Source: Eudoraea adriatica DSM 19308 (GTDB lineage Bacteria; Bacteroidota; Bacteroidia; Flavobacteriales; Flavobacteriaceae). From it: a DNA stretch of 64,000 nt. This document shows, one piece after another, positions 17,231-24,559 of the stretch. Where the stretch lies: NCBI RefSeq assembly GCF_000382125.1, contig NZ_KB907551.1, forward strand, positions 186,001 through 250,000, written 5' to 3'. Each line of letters opens with the position of its first letter. The first letter of the stretch is position 1. The position numbers and the translations under genes were made by a program. The notes beneath the pieces are model-generated. The model was not told the origin of the DNA. It searched no databases and saw only the letters and a list, made by a program, of their open reading frames with translations.

Positions 17231-18163
17231 ATGATTTCAGGCATTTTTGGAAAAACAAAACCAATAAACTTTATTATTCTTCAAGGTTTTTTATTCGTGT
17301 TCTACTGGTTTGTCAATTTTGTGCTTTACAAAAACCATTATGGCCCGGAAAAGCTGGTTACTAAATTTGTAGTCCTGGGGGTTTTATTATTTAGTGTTTT
17401 TGCGGTTGATTTTATTGTGAAGCGAAATCAAATTACAGCCACCAATTCATTTGCCATTCTCTATTTTACACTGTTAATTGTTATTTTTCCTGAGGTTTTG
17501 CTGGATGATAATTCCGTGTTTTGTACTTTTTTCCTTTTGTTGGCATTGAGGAGACTTATTAGCCTAAAATCTTTGAAGAATCTTAAACTTAAAATACTCG
17601 ATGCCACAATATGGACCCTGATTGCAAGCCTTTTTTATGATTGGGCCATAGTATATCTTATTTTGGTTGGGATCGCTATTTATTTCTATGAGCCCAAGAA
17701 TATAAAAAATTGGCTGGTTCCTTTGACCGGTATTTTTGCGGTGGGAATAATTGTATATAGTTTTCTGATAATTACAGACAATCTCGATTTTTTAAGCAAC
17801 CATTATCAATTGTCCCTGAAGTTTGATGTAATGGAGTACTGGAAGGATAGCACCAAACTCGCAGTTTATGCAATATTTACATTTATTGGCGCGACAATGA
17901 CATTTATTAAAATGAGCAAATTAGGTATGGGTAAAATAATTACCATGCGTCTTATTGCCATTTCGCTTGTCCTGGGTTTTACCATTACCTTTTTAAAAAC
18001 CTCCAATGATATTTACCCTGTCCTGGTTACTTTTTGCCCGGGAGCAATTTTTCTGGCGAAATATGTAGAATTAATTAAAAAAACGACTCTCAGGGAAATC
18101 GTTTTAATAGTATCCGTAATAGCCCCATTGCTGCTTTTAATAACACAAATGATTGTGAAATAA
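17231..18163 (+). CDS. DUF6427 polytopic membrane protein
   Basis: Protein of 310 residues with about nine hydrophobic helices and little soluble sequence. The first segment (NFIILQGFLFVFYWFVNFVL) and a central LNLKILDATIWTLIASLFYDW-like region place it in the flavobacterial DUF6427 family, found next to purD and DUF6341. No catalytic motif is visible. Located 30 bases ahead of the DUF4254 gene, in the same direction, so probably co-transcribed with DUF4254 and the GT9 gene; an envelope role is likely, but that is inference. Confidence 0.75.
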   Translation: MISGIFGKTKPINFIILQGFLFVFYWFVNFVLYKNHYGPEKLVTKFVVLGVLLFSVFAVDFIVKRNQITATNSFAILYFTLLIVIFPEVLLDDNSVFCTFFLLLALRRLISLKSLKNLKLKILDATIWTLIASLFYDWAIVYLILVGIAIYFYEPKNIKNWLVPLTGIFAVGIIVYSFLIITDNLDFLSNHYQLSLKFDVMEYWKDSTKLAVYAIFTFIGATMTFIKMSKLGMGKIITMRLIAISLVLGFTITFLKTSNDIYPVLVTFCPGAIFLAKYVELIKKTTLREIVLIVSVIAPLLLLITQMIVK

Positions 18164-18193
18164 AGGGTATATTTACATTAAAATTAAACCACT

Positions 18194-18796
18194 ATGTTTA
18201 GTAATTTAGCCTTTGGGATATTTAAGGAAAGTATTGTTAACTATCATATAAAGGATGACGTTAACCAGCCATTCAATAATCCATATCCAAAAGACGAAAT
18301 TAATCATCTTTTGTACAGAAAGAATTGGATAGATACGGTTCAATGGCATTATGAGGATATTATAAGAGATCCTGATATAGATCCGGTGAAGGCCCTGGAG
18401 TTAAAGCGAAAAATTGACGCCAGCAATCAGGATAGAACAGATTTGGTAGAATATATTGATAGTTATTTCCTAAATAAATACCGAAAGGTACAAATACTGC
18501 CAAATGCCAGACTAAATACTGAAAGCCCGGCCTGGGCAATTGATCGCCTTTCCATTCTGGCCTTAAAAATCTACCATATGCAGGAAGAAGCGGAGCGTCT
18601 GGATGCCTCGCCGGAACACATTAAAAAATGCAGTGATAAACTAAAGGTCCTTCTAGAGCAAAAAGAGGATTTATCCTCTGCAATAGATCAGCTTCTGTCT
18701 GATATTGAGCAAGGAGCCATCTTTATGAAGACCTATAAGCAGATGAAGATGTACAACGACGAGGAGTTAAATCCGGTTTTGCGTGGGCAAAAATAA
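18194..18796 (+). CDS. DUF4254 domain protein
   Basis: A 200-residue, soluble, helix-rich protein. The N-terminal NHLLYRKNWIDTVQWHYEDIIRDP segment and the following ELKRKIDASNQDRTDLVEYID are typical of DUF4254, whose genes stand next to family 9 glycosyltransferases in Bacteroidota. The 3' end overlaps the GT9 start by 14 bases, strong evidence for coupling. No enzyme motif is apparent. It probably assists or regulates a lipopolysaccharide step together with the GT9 protein; the molecular role is unknown. Confidence 0.85.
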   Translation: MFSNLAFGIFKESIVNYHIKDDVNQPFNNPYPKDEINHLLYRKNWIDTVQWHYEDIIRDPDIDPVKALELKRKIDASNQDRTDLVEYIDSYFLNKYRKVQILPNARLNTESPAWAIDRLSILALKIYHMQEEAERLDASPEHIKKCSDKLKVLLEQKEDLSSAIDQLLSDIEQGAIFMKTYKQMKMYNDEELNPVLRGQK

Positions 18797-19832
18797 TATC
18801 AAACATCTTTTAGTTATTCGTTTGTCGGCCATGGGCGATGTGGCCATGACGGTTCCTGTTTTAAAGGCACTTACAGAACAACATCCCCATCTGCAAATTA
18901 CAGTTCTTACCAGGGCTTTTTATAGGCCTATGTTTACTGATTTGAGAAATGTTCGCGTTTATCAGGCAGATGTTAATGGCAAACACAAAGGGATTTTAGG
19001 TTTGTGGAGGTTATTTACGGAACTGAAAACTCTGGGAATCGACGCCGTGGGGGATCTCCACAATGTGCTGCGAAGTTCTGTTTTAAAAAGGTTCTTTACA
19101 TTAAATAATATCCCTTTTATTCAGATTGATAAAGGGAGAAAAGAAAAAAGGGCGTTGACTGCTACCAAAAAAAAGGTCTTCAAACCATTAAAAACAACTT
19201 TTCAGCGCTACGAGGACGTTTTTTCCCAACTTGGATTCCCAATACAACTGGAAACTACAGAAGTTCTAGCTAAAAGAGAATTGCCGCAAAAAGTACAGCA
19301 AGTAATCGCGCCTGATAACCTGAAGTGGATAGGAATTGCCCCGTTTGCTGCCTATGAGGGGAAAATGTATCCCTATGGGCTTATGGAAGAAATTATCAAA
19401 GCATTAAATAATACCAATAAGTATAAAATAATTCTTTTTGGCGGCGGAGACAATCAAAAGAAACAGGCAGAACAATGGTCTGCTCTTTATGAAAACTGTA
19501 TAAATACTATTGGCAGAATGTCTTTTGAAGAAGAATTGGCGCTAATATCAAATCTGGATCTTATGCTTTCAATGGATAGTGGTAATGGACACCTGGCTGC
19601 CATGTTTAACATACCTACTATTACTTTATGGGGTATTACACATCCTTATGCCGGTTTTTCACCATTCAATCAGGCTTCTGATAACAATTTGCTTTCAGAC
19701 CGGAATAAATTTCCATTTATTCCAACTTCTATTTATGGAAATAAAGCTCCAAAAGGATATGAAAACGTAATGTCTACCATTTTGCCCGAAACTGTTATAT
19801 CCAGGATTACTTCACTTCTTCAGATGAAGTAA
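18783..19832 (+). CDS. Glycosyltransferase family 9 (heptosyltransferase-like)
   Basis: GT-B enzyme of the ADP-heptose:LPS heptosyltransferase family, 349 residues. The start HLLVIRLSAMGDVAMTVPVLKAL carries the family Asp in MGDV, and the C-terminal donor site has SMDSGNGHLAA followed by ITLWGITHPYAG. These enzymes build the LPS inner core in other phyla, while in Bacteroidota the exact sugar varies. The gene overlaps DUF4254 upstream and ends 6 bases from the convergent tetR gene, leaving almost no room for a terminator. Confidence 0.88.
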   Translation: MGKNNIKHLLVIRLSAMGDVAMTVPVLKALTEQHPHLQITVLTRAFYRPMFTDLRNVRVYQADVNGKHKGILGLWRLFTELKTLGIDAVGDLHNVLRSSVLKRFFTLNNIPFIQIDKGRKEKRALTATKKKVFKPLKTTFQRYEDVFSQLGFPIQLETTEVLAKRELPQKVQQVIAPDNLKWIGIAPFAAYEGKMYPYGLMEEIIKALNNTNKYKIILFGGGDNQKKQAEQWSALYENCINTIGRMSFEEELALISNLDLMLSMDSGNGHLAAMFNIPTITLWGITHPYAGFSPFNQASDNNLLSDRNKFPFIPTSIYGNKAPKGYENVMSTILPETVISRITSLLQMK

Positions 19833-19838
19833 AATAGT

Positions 19839-20453
19839 TTATGCAATTTCTTTTAAGGTTAAAGAACTGAAATAATGCCTTAATTGCTGCATGTACTTAT
19901 AACGCAGATTTCTACAGTTACCCTGCACCATTAAGGTTCTTACACCCATGTACGACGAAATTAAATATGTGGCAACGCCTTCACTGTCAACATGTCTGTC
20001 CACATAGCCATCCGACTTCCCTTTTTGTAGGATTGAGACTAAATTCACTTCCCAAACCTTGTAAATATCCATTAAGTAATTAGAGATGACAGTATTTCGG
20101 CGGTTAAACTCTGAAATAAAGTTACTAAGGATAAAGCCATAGTCCATTTCATTATGTTCTGCTGTTTCCAAAGCATTTTCAAAACATTTTTCAATTACCA
20201 CGAAGGGGTTTTCCTTTCCTTCTATTGGCTCAATAAGCATACTGTATACTTTACGAACAATTAAGTTTTGAACAATACTGACGAAAAAATCCTCTTTTGA
20301 CTGAAAATGATAGTAAAAAGCTCCTTTGGAAAGAGAAAGAGATTTCAATATATCATCTATACTGGTATTGTAGTAGCCATTCTTATAAAACAACTCCAAT
20401 CCGGTAACTTGCATCCGATGCATGGTGGCCATGCGTTTTAAATTCTTATCCAT
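19839..20453 (-). CDS. TetR/AcrR family transcriptional regulator
   Basis: One-component repressor of 204 residues. The N-terminal helix-turn-helix spans about 10-55 with the family signature GLELFYKNGYYNTSIDDILK...LSKGAFYYHFQSKEDF. The C-terminal ligand-binding domain is helical and has no recognised ligand motif. The gene is preceded by a 578-base gap with several palindromes, one of which is likely its operator, and then by a PaaE-like reductase gene on the same strand. Similar regulators control phenylacetate or fatty-acid catabolism; a link to the reductase is an inference from position. Confidence 0.88.
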   Translation of the reverse strand: MDKNLKRMATMHRMQVTGLELFYKNGYYNTSIDDILKSLSLSKGAFYYHFQSKEDFFVSIVQNLIVRKVYSMLIEPIEGKENPFVVIEKCFENALETAEHNEMDYGFILSNFISEFNRRNTVISNYLMDIYKVWEVNLVSILQKGKSDGYVDRHVDSEGVATYLISSYMGVRTLMVQGNCRNLRYKYMQQLRHYFSSLTLKEIA

Positions 20454-20477
20454 TAGATTTGGGTTTTAGTGTTAAAC

Positions 20478-20491
20478 AGACCATCGGGTCT
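20478..20491. promoter_or_regulatory. Small palindrome upstream of tetR
   Basis: AGACC-atcg-GGTCT, 25 bases ahead of the tetR start codon and so within its probable promoter. It could be an autoregulatory site, but it is short and differs from the larger palindrome at 20598. Confidence 0.35.
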
Positions 20492-20597
20492 ATAAACAAG
20501 AACCCTCGAAAGCACAGGAAGGTGAATATTTAAGGATGTAAGCCTTTAAAAAATCGTTATAATGATGAATTCCCGATAAACGGCATATCCAACCCGA

Positions 20598-20627
20598 TTT
20601 TTTACCGACCACTTAGTCGGAAAAAAA
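20598..20627. promoter_or_regulatory. Probable TetR-type operator
   Basis: Inverted repeat with 12-base arms: TTTTTTACCGAC on the left, GTCGGAAAAAAA on the right, six bases (cactta) between and one mismatch. GC-rich CCGAC half-sites flanked by A/T runs are typical for TetR-family operators, and the tetR gene is 145 bases away. Neither strand has a U-run after the stem that is not part of it, so a terminator is less likely. A degenerate copy of the core (ACTTAGT after TTTAC) is seen at 20741-20755. Confidence 0.55.
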
Positions 20628-20911
20628 CATCGACGAATGGCATTTTACTGAATTTTTAAGGTTTATGAGCCTCAGGTCTGGCTAAAAAACCCAAAATGAA
20701 AGTACCAATTAACATAATCTAATGATTCCTGACATGTTTTTTTACGCACTTAGTTACTAATTCAATCCTTTTTGGATTTAAAATATCCCAATAGGATTGT
20801 CTTAAATAACCAGGCTACCCAAAATAAAGTAAACAAACTATTTGGTCTCTAATAGGACGGGAAAAATAACGGATAAAAACGATTGTTAAGGTTTTTTAAC
20901 CAAACTTCCGG

Positions 20912-20949
20912 ATTAAATGCATTTTAGTTGAACAACTATTGCATTTAAT
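20912..20949. repeat. 38-base interrupted palindrome downstream of the PaaE-like gene
   Basis: Arms ATTAAATGCA (20912-20921) and TGCATTTAAT (20940-20949) enclose a second pair TAGTTG / CAACTA with AA at the centre; the two arm pairs are separated by TTT on one side and T on the other. It lies 83 bases beyond the stop of the minus-strand reductase gene. No U-run follows, so it may be an RNA 3' end structure or a protein-binding site. Confidence 0.45.
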
Positions 20950-21031
20950 ACGCATTGACAAACCACCTGGTTTCTATAATGCAGGTTTAGCTGATCTGAT
21001 TTTAAACTAAAAATACAATACAATATAGCTA

Positions 21032-22081
21032 TTAGACATCATCATAGTCTACTTTCAACGTTGCCGTTACCGGATGGGCCTGACAAGTAAGAATAAGTCC
21101 TTCTGCAATCTCACTATCCGTAAGGATCTGGTTTTTATCCATTTTTGCTTCACCTTCGGTAATCCTTGCAATACACGTACTACAAACTCCCCCCTGACAA
21201 GAATATGGGGCATCTATATCTTCATCCAGGACAGCATCTAAAATTGTAGATTTTTTATCCATGCTAAAGGAGTAAACTTCATCCTCCAACAACACTTCTA
21301 CTGTTGTTATACCTTCAGTCGTTATAGTTTCGGCAGCATCGTTCTCCGTTGTAGTAAAAAGTTCAAAATAGACAGAACCCTCAGCTATTCCATTCGCTTT
21401 TAGTGTGTTCCTCGTAAGATTGATCATATCCTCAGGGCCACATAAGTAGAATGTATTGAACCTGGTTTCTTTAAATTTATTTTTAAGGACAAAATTTATT
21501 ACAGAGGCATCTATTCTCCCAAACAAGGAGTCATCTTCCCTGGCCCTGCTATAAACAAACTGAACTGCAAAGCGGTCTTTATAGTCATTTTGGAGTTCCA
21601 ATATTTCATCGAGGAACATAGTTTCAGATTTATTTTTATTTCCATAGACCAATAAAAATGTATTTTCCGGGTGGCTTTTCAAAACTGTTCTGGCTATGCT
21701 CATTATAGGTGTAATGCCACTACCTGCAGCAACAGCACATATATTTTCCTGCTGAGGAGAATTTTTGTAAATAAATCGCCCTTCCGGAGGCATAACCAAC
21801 AATTGGTCTCCTTCCCTGAGTGAGGTATTCGCATATGATGAAAAGCGTCCTTCCGGCACTTTTTTGATACCTATTGTAATATGCTTGTCTTCCGGACTTG
21901 AGGAAATGGAATAAGCCCGCCTGACTTCCTCTCCATTTATTTCATGTTTAATGGTTATATATTGCCCCGCCTCAAAAGCAAATACATTTTCCAGTTCTTT
22001 AGGAATAGCGAAACTCACGGCGACTGAGTTAGGGGTTAATCTGGATATTTTGTTTATTGTAAGGGAATAAAAGTCACTCAT
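21032..22081 (-). CDS. PaaE-like ferredoxin-NAD(P)H reductase with C-terminal 2Fe-2S domain
   Basis: Flavoprotein of 349 residues that passes electrons from NAD(P)H through FAD to a plant-type 2Fe-2S centre and on to an oxygenase. Order: FAD domain with RRAYSISSSPED, NAD domain with AAGSGITPIMSI and YLCGPEDMI, then the ferredoxin domain with CQGGVCSTC and a later Cys in ILTCQAHP. This is the architecture of PaaE of phenylacetyl-CoA epoxidase. The frame is open to 22114, but a TAnnTTTG box at 22097-22104 would place transcription start inside that extension, so the ATG at 22081 is chosen. No oxygenase subunit genes are adjacent, so the partner is unknown. Confidence 0.88.
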   Translation of the reverse strand: MSDFYSLTINKISRLTPNSVAVSFAIPKELENVFAFEAGQYITIKHEINGEEVRRAYSISSSPEDKHITIGIKKVPEGRFSSYANTSLREGDQLLVMPPEGRFIYKNSPQQENICAVAAGSGITPIMSIARTVLKSHPENTFLLVYGNKNKSETMFLDEILELQNDYKDRFAVQFVYSRAREDDSLFGRIDASVINFVLKNKFKETRFNTFYLCGPEDMINLTRNTLKANGIAEGSVYFELFTTTENDAAETITTEGITTVEVLLEDEVYSFSMDKKSTILDAVLDEDIDAPYSCQGGVCSTCIARITEGEAKMDKNQILTDSEIAEGLILTCQAHPVTATLKVDYDDV

Positions 22082-22096
22082 AATAAAAAATTTGTG

Positions 22097-22104
22097 CAAA
22101 ATTA
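22097..22104 (-). promoter_or_regulatory. Putative -7 box of the PaaE-like gene
   Basis: Reads TAATTTTG on the minus strand, a full match to TAnnTTTG, 15 bases ahead of the chosen ATG at 22081. No clear TTG was found at the -33 distance. The box helps to reject the upstream ATG at 22114. Confidence 0.4.
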
Positions 22105-22200
22105 AGGATTGCATTGGATTAATAATGAGAAATTAACTTCTCTTTGTAACAAATAATAAATTTGAGGTACTAACTTTTTGAACGAAAAATACCAGCCTTC

Positions 22201-23673
22201 ATGTTCAAACACTTTTTTAAACTGCAATGGAAGTCATTTTTCAGGGCAGCTTCTTTTAAAACAAACCTGGTTTTTAAGATCCTGATGATTTTTGGGGCTT
22301 TGTATTTTATAGTTGTATTTCTGGCATTAGGGGTTGGGTCTTATTTTATTATTGAGAAAAATGGGTTGGGAGACCCATTATTGTTTGTCAATAAGTATAT
22401 CATTTATTACCTGGTAATGGATGTTTATATCCGGTATATGCTTCAAAAAATGCCTGTTTTAAACATCAAACCTTTGCTTTATTTACCTTTTAATAAAAGC
22501 CAGGTGGTTTACTTTTCTCTTGGGAAAACAATCTTTTCATTCTTTAATTGGGCTCATGCTTTTTTCTTTGTGCCATTTTCCATTGTACTCATTATTGAGG
22601 GATATAATCCATTAGGGGTAATAGGATGGCATTTGGGAATCATGGCCTTGTTTTATTGTAATAATTTCATCAACATTATGATGAATAATAAAGACAGTAT
22701 TTTTTATCCCTTAGTTGCAATTCTGGCAATTTTGGGAATTTGTCAGTATTATGAATGGTTTGATATCACTGTCTACTCTTCACCCGTTTTCAATATGTTT
22801 TATGATATACCCTGGACTGCGATTATTCCCTGGGCTGCCTTAATCGGCCTTTACTATGGAGCATTTAACTATTTTAAGAATAATATGTATCTGGATGCCG
22901 GTTTGGCCACAAAGCATGCAATCGCAAAATCTGAAGATTATACCTGGCTCAATCGGTTTGGAAACTTAGGAACTTTTCTAAAAAACGACATTAAACTAAT
23001 AAAGAGGAATAAAAGGTCTAAAACCACGGTAATCATGAGTTTTATATTTCTTTTTTATGGACTATTGTTTTTTACAAATAGTATTGAGGCCTATGACAAC
23101 CCTGTTTGGAAAATTTTTGCGGGCATCTTCGTTTCCGGAGGTTTCTTATTTAGTTTTGGACAGTTTGTACCCAGCTGGGATAGTTCTTATTACCCCCTTA
23201 TGATGAGTCAGAACATACAATACAAAGAATATCTTTCTTCTAAATGGTATTTGATTATAATAGCGACAATAATCAGTACAATCCTATCTGTGTTTTATCT
23301 CTATTTTGGCTGGGATGCTTATTTGGCGGTAATCGTAGGAGCAATCTACAATATTGGCGTAAACTCTTATCTGGTATTATGGGGAGGGGCGTATATAAAG
23401 ACTCCGATTGATTTAACTTCTAACAAGAAAGCTTTCGGGGATAAGCAGGCATTCAATGTAAAAACACTCCTTCTGACATTACCAAAATTAATATTACCCA
23501 TTGCAATATATGGGTTGGGCCATTACCTTATTAATCCAACTGCGGGATACCTGTTTGTAGCGCTTACCGGAATATTGGGCTTTGCTTTTAAGAATTTGGT
23601 GTTCAGAAAGATTGAAAAAGTGTATAAAAAAGAAAAATATAAAACCCTTTTGGCTTATAAACAGAAAGCCTGA
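22201..23673 (+). CDS. DUF5687 family ABC-2 type membrane protein
   Basis: Integral membrane protein of 490 residues with about twelve hydrophobic helices, beginning FKHFFKLQWKSFFRAASF, which I recognise as DUF5687, the permease-like partner of an ABC ATPase in Bacteroidota. The gene lies 16 bases ahead of an ATP-binding subunit gene, and the two should form one exporter. The substrate is unknown; the family has no accepted function. Confidence 0.8.
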   Translation: MFKHFFKLQWKSFFRAASFKTNLVFKILMIFGALYFIVVFLALGVGSYFIIEKNGLGDPLLFVNKYIIYYLVMDVYIRYMLQKMPVLNIKPLLYLPFNKSQVVYFSLGKTIFSFFNWAHAFFFVPFSIVLIIEGYNPLGVIGWHLGIMALFYCNNFINIMMNNKDSIFYPLVAILAILGICQYYEWFDITVYSSPVFNMFYDIPWTAIIPWAALIGLYYGAFNYFKNNMYLDAGLATKHAIAKSEDYTWLNRFGNLGTFLKNDIKLIKRNKRSKTTVIMSFIFLFYGLLFFTNSIEAYDNPVWKIFAGIFVSGGFLFSFGQFVPSWDSSYYPLMMSQNIQYKEYLSSKWYLIIIATIISTILSVFYLYFGWDAYLAVIVGAIYNIGVNSYLVLWGGAYIKTPIDLTSNKKAFGDKQAFNVKTLLLTLPKLILPIAIYGLGHYLINPTAGYLFVALTGILGFAFKNLVFRKIEKVYKKEKYKTLLAYKQKA

Positions 23674-23689
23674 AAATTTATAAATAGAA

Positions 23690-24385
23690 ATGATTTACTC
23701 ACAAAATCTAACTAAAGTATACGGAGGTAAGACCGTTTTAAATATCGAAAGCTTAGAGATACCCAAAGGGCAGAGTTTTGGTCTGGTAGGGAATAATGGG
23801 GCAGGGAAGACTACTTTTTTCAGTTTGCTTTTAGACCTGATTCAACCAACAACAGGTAAAGTAATCAATAATGAAATACAGGTAAATATTAGTGAAGCAT
23901 GGAAACCCTTTACCTCGGCATTTATAGACGAGACTTTTCTGATCGGATACCTAACCCCTGAAGAGTATTTCTATTTTATCGGGGAATTAAGAGGGCAATC
24001 TAAAAAAGATGTGGATGAACTTCTTACCGGCTTTGAGGATTTCTTTCATGGGGAGATTTTAGGGCAAAAAAAGTATTTGCGGGATTTATCAAAGGGGAAT
24101 CAGAAAAAAGTGGGTATAGTAGCTTCTTTTATCGGAGAACCTCAGGTCATAATCCTGGACGAACCTTTTGCCAATTTAGACCCCACTACACAAATAAGAC
24201 TCAAATCAATTATAAAAAAACTGGGACAAGACAGGGAAGTAACCGTATTAGTTTCGAGCCATGATCTCATACATGTAACGGAAGTTTGCGAACGCATTGT
24301 GGTATTAAATAATGGGGAAATAGTCAAAGATATTCAGACCTCCACAGAAACATTAAAGGAACTTGAGTTGTTTTTTAGTAGCTAA
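23690..24385 (+). CDS. ABC transporter ATP-binding protein
   Basis: ATPase of 231 residues. Walker A is GNNGAGKTT, the signature LSKGNQKKVGI replaces the canonical LSGGQ, Walker B is VIILDEPFANLDP, and the switch His is in SSHDLIH. The signature with KGN is usual for the ABC-2 exporter group (CcmA/NatA-like). It forms a pair with the DUF5687 protein encoded 16 bases upstream. Confidence 0.92.
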   Translation: MIYSQNLTKVYGGKTVLNIESLEIPKGQSFGLVGNNGAGKTTFFSLLLDLIQPTTGKVINNEIQVNISEAWKPFTSAFIDETFLIGYLTPEEYFYFIGELRGQSKKDVDELLTGFEDFFHGEILGQKKYLRDLSKGNQKKVGIVASFIGEPQVIILDEPFANLDPTTQIRLKSIIKKLGQDREVTVLVSSHDLIHVTEVCERIVVLNNGEIVKDIQTSTETLKELELFFSS

Positions 24386-24559
24386 GGGTATCAGATTTCT
24401 AACCTTGTGTTTTTTCTATTCTTTCCAGTTTATTTTTGGATAAATATTATTCTGTTATAGCTTTTTGAACGTAGATACCTATTTATCCTCCCTTTTCCTG
24501 TACAAAAAGATAATAATCTGAATGTTTTTAAGTTAAGATTACATAGAATACCAACAATT

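Larger units (their letters stand above)
20454..21031. other. 578-base gene-free, palindrome-rich spacer
   Basis: No credible open reading frame on either strand and no gene remnant that I can recognise by eye. It holds the tetR promoter region and at least four inverted repeats: AGACC-atcg-GGTCT at 20478-20491, a 30-base palindrome at 20598-20627, a 38-base interrupted palindrome at 20912-20949, and AAACCA-cc-TGGTTT at 20960-20973. GGTT-tttt-AACC at 20890-20901 is a weaker one. The density is unlike the other spacers in this window. Confidence 0.7.

Noticed and set aside
20454-21031. Pseudogene of a paa oxygenase in the reductase/tetR gap
   Set aside because: No stretch translated in either direction gave recognisable oxygenase residues by eye; only palindromes remain.
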